DNA from: Aegilops tauschii subsp. strangulata
Lineage: Eukaryota; Streptophyta; Magnoliopsida; Poales; Poaceae
Assembly (NCBI RefSeq): GCF_002575655.3
Contig: NC_053039.3
Coordinates: 376,937,633-377,001,632, forward strand
DNA: 64,000 nt
Reading direction: 5' to 3'
The position numbers and the translations under genes were made by a program. The notes beneath the pieces were generated by a model. That model had not been told where the DNA came from. It did no database searches and was given only the letters and a program-made list of their open reading frames with translations. Shown one piece after another: positions 1 through 10,841 of this stretch (position 1 is its first letter; the number at the start of each line of letters is the position of its first letter).

Positions 1-79
1 TTAATGTGAGTAGCATTGTCATGTTGTAATTTTTTGGTGGCATCCGACAACATTAAATCTTTGTGTTGAAAATTTATAG

Positions 80-2755
80 ATCGATGAGCTTGATGATGAT
101 CAGGAAAACAACTCGGAGCTCTCGAATGAAGATTACATTAGTCAGGTACGTAAGTGAAAAATGTTGTTGGCATGCAAATTGAATTTCTTCTGGAATATTA
201 TATGATAAGTAATTATGTATTTGTGTTGTATTTTTCAGTTTATTTCCGAATGTCATAATGTGTACGACTATTACGGTGAATCCGACGTGGAGACAGGCCT
301 TCACGACGAATCATTAGATGCACCTGATTCTGGGGAGTCCGAGTCATCGGTCATCATGAGTGAGGTATGTGTGTAATCAATGTTCTATGGAAGTAAGTAA
401 TGTAATCCATAGAAAACTGTTTTCATGGCTGTGGTTTGATTGTGTAGGTGACACAAGATGATGGGGCAAAGAATGTCCAAGATACTGCCGGCGCAGATGA
501 TAAGAGGGATATGTTCATGCAGATAATGGAAATGACCTTTACGTCTCACGATGCTGCGTATGATTTCTACAACAGCTATGCTAGAGATAATGGTTTCAGC
601 ATTAGAAAGAATAAGGTCAGGTATAGCAAAACGGAGTCACGTCATATGCGTTATAGGCGGTTTGTTTGTCTGAGACAAGGGAAACGTGACAACAAGTTGC
701 TAACCGAGGAAGGACACAGCCGTAGGCTCAGAGCCGAGACACGCTGCTTTTGCGAAGCGCACCTGACCGTCAAGCTTGACCAAAAGCATGGGGTTTGATA
801 TGTTGAAAGTTTTGAGGACAAGCATAGCCATATGTTGGAGGACCGGACGAGGTACCTTTTCTTTGGTCCCACAGAAAAATCAAAGAGTACCAGAAGCATG
901 AGATAATATCCATGGGAGCTGCAGGGATTAGAATTCATGACATGATGGATTGCTTCATCAGCAAACATGTATGGTACGGCGGTGTTAGTTTTACCAGGCA
1001 TGAAATATACAACCTTTGCGCCAAGGAGAAGAGGAAGCTGCTTTCAAAAGGTGATGCTGCCACAGCCATAGGCATCATGGCTAGTAGGAAACAGAGGGAT
1101 CCTAGCTTCTTTTTCGAGTACAAGCTAGATAAGGAAGGACATTTGAATAGGATGTTCTGGTGCGACTCCCAGTCTCGTCATGACTATGAGGACTTCGGCG
1201 ACGTGCTTGTGTTTGACAGCACGTACAAGATGAAACGCTATGGTATGCCATTCATACCTTTTGTTGGTCTTAACAATCACCGAAAGACCACTGTTTTTGG
1301 TTGTACCATAGTTTCGGACGAGACCGAGGAGACATACGTGTGGCTTCTGCAGACTTTTTTGAGGTCCATGTGTCAAAAGATGCCTAAGAGTGTTATCACA
1401 GACGCCGACGCTGCGATGATCAAGGCAATTCGCAAAGTCTTGCCAGACGTGTGGCACCGTATATGTACGTGGCACATAGAGAAAAATATGAAGATTCACC
1501 TCAGTCACAAGTCCTTCAAGGAGTTCCGAACTCTTCTGTACTACAACACGTCCTCGGCCACGTTTGAGGAGAGATGGCACGCATTTTCCAAAATATGGCA
1601 GTCGGAAAAAACTGTAACATGGTTGAGGCGGATGTATAAGAAGAGGAGACTGTGGGCCGCGGCTTATCTAACAGAGGGGTTTTGGCTTGGCATGAAAAGC
1701 AACCAGCGGAGTGAAAGCATGAACTCATGCCTTCACCTCCACCTAGATGGTGAAATGACCCTGGTGGATATGATTTGCACTATGAGAACGTCGTTGCGCG
1801 TATCCGTGAAAACAAGGCGCGAGATGACTGTACGGCCTCACAGAGTTTACCGGTGCCAGTTACTAGCTCGAGGGAACTTGAGATAGCTGCTTCTCACGTC
1901 TTCACTCCAGCAAACTTCTATATGTTGCAAGATGATCTTAGAAAAACTGACGGCATGGAGATTGTAGAAATTAAGCTGGGAGACGGATCACAGCAGTACA
2001 TCGTGGCCTGGAAAATAACCGGAAGCGCCGTTTTTGGGTGGAGTATACACCAGTAAATTCCGCAGAAACTATAAGGTGCAGCTGCAAAAGAATGATTCGA
2101 AAGGGTCTACCTTGCAAGCACATATTCCATGTACTGAAGCACTTGAACATATCTAAAATACCAAAGTGTTTAGTTCTTGTTCGGTTCACGAAAGAAGCAA
2201 GGTTGGGACTGCCCGCGAGGCGCACAAGCGATCTGTTGGGATTTGGTTGGACTGGGGCCGGGGAAAGAATGAAATATAGCCAGGTTAGTGTGTTAGCGTC
2301 TGAAAGTATGCATGCGGCATGCAAACAGCCTGCTTTGTGGGATCAGTTACAGGAGAGTTTGAAGGCTGTGATAGCTAAGAGTCATGAGTATGATTTGCTA
2401 CAGGAAAATTTGTTGAAGCAAACAAATGACATCAGTAAGTGTGCAGTTGAATATGTGGACGATGGTGAAGGCAACATGGTTGAGGTTAAAGATCCTATGA
2501 AAGTGTCAAGCAAAGGTGCAACAAAGGTAGATGAGAGCCGCCCTGTCTCGAAAAATGGTAGACCACTCTCTTTTGATGAGTTGAAAACCCGGTGCGGCGC
2601 TTGCAAATTGGTAGGACACACTAGACGTAGCAAGAAATGCAAACTAAATCAGAAGTAAGTGTTTGTATGCATTGTGGATTATTAAATTTTGTATCATTCA
2701 TTAACTTAGCTTGTCTTTTATCATGTGCAGAAAAGTGGAGAAGGAACAAGAGTAG
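80..2755 (+). pseudogene. FAR1-related (FRS, MULE-transposase-like) gene, frameshifted, 5' end outside window
   Basis: FAR1-related proteins are transcription factors domesticated from Mutator-like transposases, and related ORFs also occur inside MULE transposons. Exons read as 80-145, 239-364, 448-2654 and 2731-2755, all with GT-AG borders and matching phases; the last exon adds a short lysine/glutamate tail. The FAR1 DNA-binding region lies at about 510-795 (DFYNSYARDNGFSIRKNK). The MULE transposase domain spans about 1195-1500 with the acidic motifs VFDSTYK and VITDADAAM, followed by CTWHIEKNM. A SWIM zinc finger (RCSCKRMIRKGLPCKHIFH) is at about 2074-2130, and a basic CxxC-type tail (RCGACKLVGHTRRSKKC) precedes the last intron. 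The frame is broken by a TGA at 796-798 and by shifts near 845, near 1773 and near 2010, so one full protein cannot be made. The domain order is otherwise complete. Family call is firm; whether it was a host FRS gene or transposon cargo is open. Confidence 0.88.
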
Positions 2756-3189
2756 AACACTTGCTTCAATTATTTACTGTGTTAATCGGCCGGCTCATAC
2801 TTTGGCTAAGGTAGCTGTAGGCGATTGTGTTTCTTTGGTTTGAAGGCTTTCGCCCCCTGATTGTATCCTTAGTGTATTAGCAGATGAGATCCCCGTCTTT
2901 GTTTAAATAAAGTAAGATGCTTCCCTCTAAACAAAAATCAAAAAAATTCTTTACTGTGTTATGACCGGGGCGGGAGGTAGAAAGAATATTATACATTTCC
3001 CCTACCCACGTCCTAAATGCCATTAAATAAGTAACTGTACAACTCTCCTCCTCACCACACACTCACCCACCTCCCACGGGCGCCGGTTCGAACTCCCCTC
3101 TTATCCCCACCTACAGTAGATCGAGAAAACCCTCGCCGGCGACCGCTGCAGCCGCCTCCATGGAGAGAAACCTCGGCTAGCAGAGAGCG
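2756..3189. other. Intergenic stretch: 3' UTR of FAR1-like gene and leader of next gene
   Basis: Contains the likely 3' untranslated region of the FAR1-like gene (about 2756-2930) and the GC-rich leader of the gene at 3190. No repeat or RNA gene was recognised. Confidence 0.5.
3160..3180 (+). promoter_or_regulatory. Short upstream ORF in the leader of the 3190 gene
   Basis: A six-codon ORF (MERNLG then TAG) lies 9 bases upstream of the main ATG at 3190 and ends before it. Upstream ORFs this close to a main start commonly reduce translation of the main ORF, but this one has not been shown to be translated. It is seen directly; its role is inference. Confidence 0.3.
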
Positions 3190-3882
3190 ATGATGGACCT
3201 CGCCGGCGATGGCGAGGGGTGGCGCGCGCAGTTGACAGAGGTGTGCGGCTGGTTCCCCAGCACGGAGATGTTGGTCAACCACGCGCGTGGCCTCGTCAAA
3301 GTCCTCACCGACGCCGAGAGGAAGCGCGCCTTCCCCTACGGCCGCGGCGTCCCGCCGGCTGTCCTCCTTGTGTGGGCAATACGAGAGGCCACGCTGAGCG
3401 ACTCCCCTGTTCAGCGCTCAAGGTGGTGGATGTACCGCTCCACCACCATACCGCTGCGGCCAGATTCAGCACGCGCCGCGTCGAGGGCGGAGCGCGTCGA
3501 CGTCGAGCTCGCTCTCCCTGCGCCCGTCAGCCCAGACTACCAGGTCCGCCACGTGCCGAAGCCAGTGCTGCCGTTGGGCTCTGACGTCGTGGAGGACGAC
3601 GTGGAGGAGGTACTGGTCATCCCTGATGACCATGAGGAGGGCGAGGAGGACGCTGTGCAGATGGTAGCGCCGGTCGCTGTCGAGGGTGGCAAGACAATGC
3701 CCATCGACGTCGAGCTCCTTCCCCTCCTCCCTGACATAGTGAAGGTGGAAGAAGAGGAGGTGGCTCAGGATCAGGTGGCTCAGGATCAGGTGGCGCAGCT
3801 GTCGAACAGAACGGCGGTCAAGAAGAAGGCTTCTTCGTGTGTGGTGCGCCGCTCACGCCGCCTCAAATTTCTGAAGAAATGA
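3190..3882 (+). CDS. Hypothetical 230-residue protein with acidic centre and basic C-terminus
   Basis: An intact, intronless ORF in GC-rich, gene-like sequence. I do not recognise the family. The N-terminal 90 residues are the most protein-like part, with hydrophobic/aromatic positions (WRAQLTEVCGWFPSTEMLV, RSRWWMYRSTT). The middle (about 130-205) is strongly acidic, with short runs such as EEGEED and a repeated VAQDQ pentapeptide near residues 193-204. The C-terminus is basic (KKKASSCVVRRSRRLKFLKK) and could be a nuclear localisation signal. A possible second Met is at codon 2. It lies 435 bases downstream of the FAR1-like gene on the same strand and upstream of two convergent genes, so it may be a separate gene of the same mobile block. 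An accessory protein of a Mutator-type element is possible but unproven. Confidence 0.55.
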   Translation: MMDLAGDGEGWRAQLTEVCGWFPSTEMLVNHARGLVKVLTDAERKRAFPYGRGVPPAVLLVWAIREATLSDSPVQRSRWWMYRSTTIPLRPDSARAASRAERVDVELALPAPVSPDYQVRHVPKPVLPLGSDVVEDDVEEVLVIPDDHEEGEEDAVQMVAPVAVEGGKTMPIDVELLPLLPDIVKVEEEEVAQDQVAQDQVAQLSNRTAVKKKASSCVVRRSRRLKFLKK

Positions 3883-4266
3883 AGATGGGCACAGTTGCTG
3901 AAGGAGGAGGAAGCTGCTGGTTATCTTAAGTTAGGTATGCTGTTATATGTTTCAGCATATAAGTTAACATTATTTTGGGTTTGATGTTGGTTAGGTATGC
4001 TTTTATATGTAAGCATATAAGTTATGCAATCGGTACGGTTTGATCGGGTTCTTTGTGGCTGAAGAACTGAATATCTACTGCTCACCCTAAGTGTCAAGTT
4101 CAGTTAAATTTCTGAATATTGAATATGTATTGTTGCTTTGCTTCAGTGTTGCATCAAAGGAGGAGGAAGCTGCTAGATGTTGCTCCTATGTTGCAACAAG
4201 ACAATGAACTGGGCTGCTGCATAAATCAGTAGTGTTGCTAGGTGATGTGCCCATGTGCATCACATA

Positions 4267-4368
4267 CCAAATATAGAACATGCCAAAAGTGCATTGTCTG
4301 CCAAATATAGAACATGCCAAAAGTGCATTGTCTGCCAAATATAGAACATGCCAAAAGTGCACTGTCTA
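4267..4368. repeat. 34 bp tandem repeat, three copies
   Basis: Three adjacent 34 bp units beginning CCAAATATAGAACATGCC at 4267, 4301 and 4335; the first two are identical and the third has two changes at its end. It lies in the spacer between the 3190 gene and the convergent GRF-like gene. The rest of 3883-4497 is AT-rich with no other feature seen. Confidence 0.9.
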
Positions 4369-4497
4369 CCAATCATGATGGCCCCATGTTATTTATGCTG
4401 CAATCTCTGTTACACTTTGCCCATAAACTGAATAGCAAATAATTCAGCAGCATTTCATCATGTCAATTACAATGATGTCAATAACTTTATGAACAAT

Positions 4498-5293
4498 CTA
4501 CTTGCCAACTATGACAACAATCATAATGGCAAGTAGGCCAAGATACAGAAGACCTCCAAATCCTAAAATCCTATCCCTATAGAGCAATATTTCCTTGTGC
4601 ATCTTAACCATTGCCCTCTTTTCTTTCTCATTCCTTTTAATTTCAGCTTCATATTCTGTAATCTTAGTCTCCAGTTTCTTGTTCTTCATGGAAAGATACT
4701 TAATGACTAACTTTGCTTTGCTATCCCACTCCCCATCAACCCATTCAACATACTCAGAAGTGATATGATCCTAAATAAATCATGAGCAATTCAAGTCATT
4801 TTATAACTGAACTTGTCACTGCAAGCGTTAAACACTGATCTTTTTTGCAGCTTGACCGCAATAGCAGTACTAGTTTGAAGATCATGCTCAGTAGACTAAC
4901 CTCAAACACACATCCCCTGAGTGCGCTGCCAAATTTGTCTGCATCTATGCAGACACGACCACCAGGAGTTTCCTGGTGACCACATAGATGGAGCTTGTCA
5001 TGGCCACAGGTGATGAATTGTGGGCGATAATGATGGGATGTAAAGAACAACGGTAAAGAACTTACCTTTTTGCCACCAAAGTGTAGCACTGAAGAAACCC
5101 TAGCCGTGGGTTCTCCCGGCCCGCCGCCGCCCACGAAACCCCCGTCCCCTGTTCCACTCGATCCGCCGCCGCTGCCTCCTGTGCCACTGAATCCGCCCCA
5201 CCTGCTTGCAGGACCCAGGGTTCGACCTAACTTGCGTTCGCCACCGCTCTTCTCGCCGCAGCCGCCGCCGCCCGACGCCCAGCTCGCTGTCAT
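4498..5293 (-). CDS. GRF-like zinc-finger, coiled-coil protein with C-terminal membrane anchor (3 exons)
   Basis: Exons read (minus strand) 5293-5066, 4993-4901 and 4770-4498. All borders are GT-AG (donors GTAAGT and GTTAGT), all phase 0, giving about 197 residues. Exon 1 encodes a Gly/Ser-rich leader of about 76 residues. Exon 2 encodes a compact Cys/His segment (LCGHQETPGGRVCID then RGCVFE) that continues into EYVEWVDGEW in exon 3. The spacing of C, GR-C, C-x-F and W-D resembles a degenerate plant GRF zinc finger. Exon 3 then gives a charged coiled coil (MKNKKLETKITEYEAEIKRN) and a 17-residue hydrophobic segment (LLYLGLLAIMIVVIVGK) at the very end, as in a tail-anchored membrane protein. 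The ATG at 5293 is the first good in-frame Met before the Gly-rich leader; an upstream Met at 5419 is possible. No frame damage seen. The GRF assignment is by motif spacing only. Confidence 0.65.
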
Positions 5294-6177
5294 GCTTTCG
5301 CCGTCGAGATTTGGAGGCGCAAATGGAGATAGAGGGCTAGGGATTTGGAAAGGGAAACGAGAAAAGGGGAAAGATTGACGTGAACCTGGCAAAATGGGCT
5401 GGTGTAGCGCTGCCGGCACGATAGCCCGCCTGTGGGCCCCCTCACGTGGTTAGATGGGCCGTGCCTGGCATCATGGTGAGTACAGAAAAAGTTAATTATA
5501 CATATAATAAAAAAACGACGGGTTTGTAAAACAAAATAGAAAAACATGATGCTTGATAACACGCGATAGAGCCAACGAGCTGACATGACTAATTTTGATC
5601 AGTGTAATATTACATTTTGGCTCGATATATTTACTTATCTACCATGACTACTTTTCATAATCATGTGATGAGGGGGAATTACCAGGAGATTATGCAAGAT
5701 GATGACATGCAGATAGCTAAGGCAGAAGGCTAAGCTTGGTAGAGTTTTAAAAAAAGTAAAGATTGTGAAAATTTTAATATGAAACTTACGAGAGCAGTTG
5801 AAGAGAAAAATAGACTATTATAAAAAATTGGAGAAAGAGAAAAATATTAAGCAAGAACACTTGATAAGTGAAGCCGTGAAAAATACAATTATAAAAAATT
5901 GGAGAACGAGAAAAATATTAAGCAAGAACAATTGATAAGTGAAGCCAAAACTTTATTGGTACGACCAAATTGTCTTCTCCGAGCGAATTGTATGACCGAA
6001 TTGTCTGATACGAGCGAATTGTCTGACAGACACATACACATGTATGTTTCACAATATTCGAGATGCCCTGTTTATTACATAAAAATGATAGAACCCCTAA
6101 GATAATCATGCCGCCGAAACCTTCGACCGGACTAAATCCAAACCACAAACTTCAATCTTGCATGTCGCATGAATTCT
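5294..6177. other. Spacer between GRF-like and Ulp1-like genes
   Basis: Holds the promoter side of the GRF-like gene and, at 5817-5946, a direct repeat of about 59 bp with 71 bp period (starting ATTATAAAAAATTGGAGAA). The purine-rich repeat could be a remnant of coiled-coil coding sequence, but both strands carry stops. At 5985-6025 the octamer GCGAATTGT/CCGAATTGTCTGA recurs. Nothing else recognised. Confidence 0.5.
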
Positions 6178-9100
6178 TCAGGTGCGCCTTTTCCTTGCGA
6201 TTTTGCGAATTTTGTTCTTCACACACTCCATCGTGTTCGAAGGTGACATAATCAACTCCGCGACGAAACGTCTTCTCCTTGTGTCAACGGTGGCCTGCAA
6301 AAAATGACATAAAGGTTACATGAACCGAAGTTGCTACACGACCGTAGTAGCTAGTCTACAAACGTAAATAACAGCATACCTGTGAAAAATCGCGGGTCAT
6401 TCGGTCCCCGTCCCAATGTTCTAGACATTCCGTGACAAAAAGGCCACAAGAGTTCCTGGTACATATGCAAACATTAGCGGTGGGCAATACGAACATGTGT
6501 GTTGTTGTTTGAATGTGCATGATGTCCTATTAACTCACCCATCCTCTTGCTGGGGCATGTCATACTCCTTGATAGGCCACTTACTTACGTCCGGATATTT
6601 CCCTGGTGTAATAAGATTTGCTAGGTGCATATCGTGTGCTATAGCCATTCGCTATAAAGAGGATAGTGTTAAAGAATAATCATAAACAACATGTAAGACC
6701 AATGGTACAAATGTTGGTTATATTACCAGTGCTTTCACAGTCTTTTCTGTCAGGTCCAGAGGATAGAGCGAATCGAGAACTTGGAATTCTTGCTTGATCA
6801 AGTGCATGACCACGGTCATCCAGTGGGCATTGTCGATATTCAACGCGATATACGTCTACGGTGCAAAAAACCATTGTGGATCAAACGAAATATTTGATGA
6901 AATGTCCTGTAGTGAAGAATTACAAACATAACGTACCTTATCACACACAGTATACTCTTTCGTGAGTCTATTAACTGCTATAGCTTTGGACAGAGCACTA
7001 TCCATGTTGCAGCTCCACGACAATGGATCGTCTCGTGCGATAGCACGATCTACAAGGAATTTGGACCTCCACGCTGGACAGAGGTAACGATCATGACCAA
7101 CGCGCAGCTCCAAATGTCCCATATAAGCATCAATTACCTTCATAGAATATCAGGGCATTACATGTTGAAAGTTGAGACATAGATTATTGAGAATTTTAAT
7201 AACAGGACATGCAAGTAGTACTTACATCGTCCGACAGCCATCTGTGAGTTAGTACCGGTCGAATCCTTTCGGAAGTCAGAGATATGCCACGCCCTTCACT
7301 GTAGTAAACTTTCTTCCCCTTATTTTTCTCGGTGCTAGCAGCTAAGTCGACAAATGAAACAGTTGCATCAATTATTTCCGGCGTCAACTCATGTGCCACA
7401 ACCTCCGGCTCATGATTTTCAGAAAACAGAGCTGCATGAAATAATATGAACGTCAACAATGGTGATCATATGCATTCGTAGCATATAACAAAATAAGAAA
7501 GTTAGTTATGATACCTCTAGTAGCAGTAGAAGTACCGAAGGGTTTCTGACCACGGTTGGGACGCCTGCTGGGCTTGTCAAGTGCGTAGGGGGATTCAAAT
7601 TTCTTAGGAACGGTCCTCTTGCGCTTATCGGACATAACTTCCTCATCCTTATCGATTGTTGCACCCTTTTTTCCATTCGCCTTAGCCATGAACTTGCTGA
7701 CAGAAGATGGACAAATGTCTATGTCCGATGAAGGTGCTTGAGTAGAAGTACCAACGACCCAAGGGTTTTCTGGTGTAGCGCCACATTCATCATTACGCCT
7801 AATAGGTGAAGCTTCCTTGTGTCCATTCATCTTCGGTGGGGTTTTCTGTTTGGCAAACAAAATCATGTGAACATTTCAGCACGTAAATAAATTAAAGGAG
7901 AAAATTATAGACATAAATATATATACATAGTACCTCAGGTACGGTTTTATGGTTGGGAACCACTTCATCAGGCTGCGTCATATCAATGACAGGCTCTCCG
8001 CGTGAGTCTATGTCATCCTTGTACATGAATTCCTTCTTTTCATATGGACCGTTCTCAAACGAATCCAGTTCTTCATCCACATCATTGTCCGCGGATGGCA
8101 CGGCAGCAGCCGGCTTGTACATGACACCTGATTTGTTCAACTTCTCCAACAACCTCTGCAATAGAAATATAAATTTAGTAATTCTAGCATGGTTTAACAC
8201 AGCAAACATACTGTAAACTATAAAGTTTGGGTGTGACACCTCAGCAACTTGATCAGGGATTTGCCTCATCTGGGTGTGTATGAAGTCCATGCACCGCTTC
8301 ATTAGAAGCTCCATCAAATCTTCCGACATTGGGGTTGTCGTCGACTTCTTTGCGTTTCCATTTGCAGGCTTGGTTTTTGGCTTCATGATAGGCGCATTAT
8401 TTGGGATGTTGGGCCCCTGAGCCCTATACTCCTGGGTGATATTATTTTTGATCTGCATGCGATATTGAAGTACATGTGATGAATAAAAAATAAATATTAT
8501 TAAGTTACAAAACATTTAAGAAAGGCGGAACACAGTGACTTACCCTGACGTTACCACGGCCGCGCCCATTGTCATAGTCGAACTGATCTCTCCTAGTGGC
8601 TGCACCTTCGGTCCAGTTCCTCATAAGAGGTTGTATGGACAAGTTGGGATTATAGGCGCATTCGCCTTTGACCGGTTGCACCTTCTCCCAGTACAAGTAC
8701 TACAAAAAAATATATAAGGATTTAGAGTTAGTACAATACATCACATAAAATTGCAATGATATGATAATTGACATTATGCAACAGGTCTCATATGTGTACC
8801 TGCAAGAGAGCCAAATTGCCTTTCGGCCATTGGCGGAGGTGTTTGCCTTTCTTCACTATGCGAAGACAATCACGGAGAACACGCATGGTGAAGGCATTCC
8901 AGTTAATCTTTGAAATACGTTTCACATCATCGACCAAAGCGTAGTACTGCTTTGGCACAATCTTGCTCGACATGGGAGCAATAATTGTTCTTAACAGGAC
9001 AAGGACTACTTTCCGAAGGAAATCGTCGTCGGTGGCTTTACTTTTAATTATGTCCTCAATTGGATTATCTATCACTATGTTTTCTGATGTCTTACTGAGA

Positions 9101-9403
9101 AATTGTGGCGGCACCCGCTCCTTGATGTCCTCGCCTTCTTCAGTCAGAATGTCCGAAGCGGACAGTCCTTGGTTCTCGAGGTTAAAGATGCACTCGACGT
9201 CGACCGCACCGAGAGTTACCTCCCCAACCTGCTCTTGTATAATGAATCTGATCAGTAGGGTATGCATCTTAATAGATGGTATCTGCAGCATGCTGCGCTA
9301 TGTTGTATCAGCCACTCTAGCGCGTTGACCGCTCGATAGAGCTGCAACAAGCTTGCACCATTTCTCAACGGCGCATACTATTTCTCCATTCAGCTCGTCC
9401 ATC
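6178..9403 (-). pseudogene. Ulp1-like (peptidase C48) SUMO-protease gene, 11 exons, N-terminal stop
   Basis: Ulp1-type cysteine proteases cleave SUMO-like modifiers; grass genomes carry many copies in transposons. Exons (minus): 9403-8800, 8699-8544, 8452-8240, 8155-7934, 7845-7515, 7431-7226, 7137-6937, 6855-6727, 6651-6539, 6455-6380, 6294-6178. Every junction is GT-AG and keeps phase. The protease domain is complete: catalytic His in NAHWMTVVMHL (exon 8), Asp in QVLDSLYPLDL (exon 8), Gln in MPQQEDG (exon 9) and Cys in NSCGLFVTEC (exon 10). The C-terminus is basic (KNKIRKIARKRR). The middle exons are polar with NLS-like KRKRTVPKK. Exon 1 starts at ATG 9402 but reads into TAG at 9300-9298 after 34 codons; the frame is open again from MLQIPSIKM at 9291. 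A segment after RFIIQEQ looks internally shortened. A shorter protein from the Met at 9291 is possible, so this may be a damaged or alternative-start gene. Confidence 0.85.
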
Positions 9404-10841
9404 CTGTTGAAAGAAAATATATAACTTCGTGACATTAGCGAACACTAAAGCAAAATAACAATAGACATGCAAAAATATAAAACTTTCTGGCAGTAGTTAA
9501 CACTAATGCAAAAATAACACTAATGCAAATACAAAACTAGCACCATGTATACTGCAACATGCAGCCAAGTGTGTGCTGACATGAGGCAATAAAAAAAACT
9601 ACAATTGGTAATTGAATTTACTTGCATCTGATCAAGTTCTTTGAGTATCAGATAAATTATATAATCAATAAATTTAATATGGTAAAATGTTACTAATTCG
9701 TCTGGTTGTCTTATTAACAGGGTGACAAATTGATCAGCAGTAAATAACTAGAGTCTATAGCAATGGTACCTATTTGAGGTTCATCAACATCTAATGCTAA
9801 TAACTCTTTAATGTTCTATGTGCACAACAATATAATTGGATCGTGTGACAAAAAATCTATTGCATCATGCTTCTCGAGAAACAACATCTTATTCTACCAT
9901 GCTATGAAAGAACCAAAGATTGTTTTCATCTACGCCATCTGGTCAGAACGCATCTAGTCGAGTTGATACTAGTTGAAAATATGTGGTAAACCTAAGTCCA
10001 TCAAAGCAACGAGACGGAGGAAGTAGCTTGCTATGAAGGCGCGACGTAAGGAGGACAATTTACTTGATTGGTCGACGAAGATGAAAGAAGTCGGCGATGC
10101 GTTGTCGACGTAGTTCGTCGAGGTCGGCCTGCACGTGCGGACGACCTTGATCTTCTCGGGGTTTTTCTGGCGTGTGGGATGCGGCGGACGGAGCTGTCGA
10201 CGACTCGCCGGCAGGAGGCGGTCTAGTCGACGACATGTGCGAGGAGGAGGAGATTATATACGAGGTCGACTCCTAGGTCGTCGTAACTTCCCTGTGGCCA
10301 ATCTCGCGATCTATATTTTCCTTTGTTGAAGCGAGGCTGAACGTGCTCCTCAATCGTAGGGATTAGGAACAGATGGATTAGCACGATCCTAGAATTGTGT
10401 AACAGAACGGCAACTACTCCCGTGATCGACGTGCGTGTGATCGACGTGCATGGAAAGCGCAGCGTTGTGGGCCCCAACAATATGGATCCGACAGTTATTT
10501 GCGGTCTGGGCCGGCCCACCTACCTGCATTGTTTCTTCCCTCAAAATAAATATCATTGGTTCTTCCCTAAAAAAACTCTTTGTGACACCTATTAGTTATT
10601 GTATACTTGTATATGTTCAACAATATTTATAGTATCTCTATCATTTCTACAATATTATACATTCAAATATATTGTTCCTCTTTCCCTTTTAATTTGGTTT
10701 TCCTGTTATTTTATGTTTTCTCCTTCTTATTCCTATTTTTTGTTCATGTTTCATCATTCCATATCACTTCTTCTCATTGTTTTCAATTTCATTTCAAATA
10801 TGTATGATTAAATGTTGTCCTATTTATGACTTCCTAATTGG
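9404..10841. other. Upstream region of the Ulp1-like gene; no clear gene
   Basis: AT-rich to about 10000, then GC-rich 10020-10330, which could be a first non-coding exon of the Ulp1-like gene because exon 1 begins with a splice acceptor (TTTCTTTCAACAG). 10560-10830 is T-rich on the plus strand. At 10423-10448 a short direct repeat (TGATCGACGTGC twice) is seen. No transposon terminus could be recognised. Confidence 0.45.
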
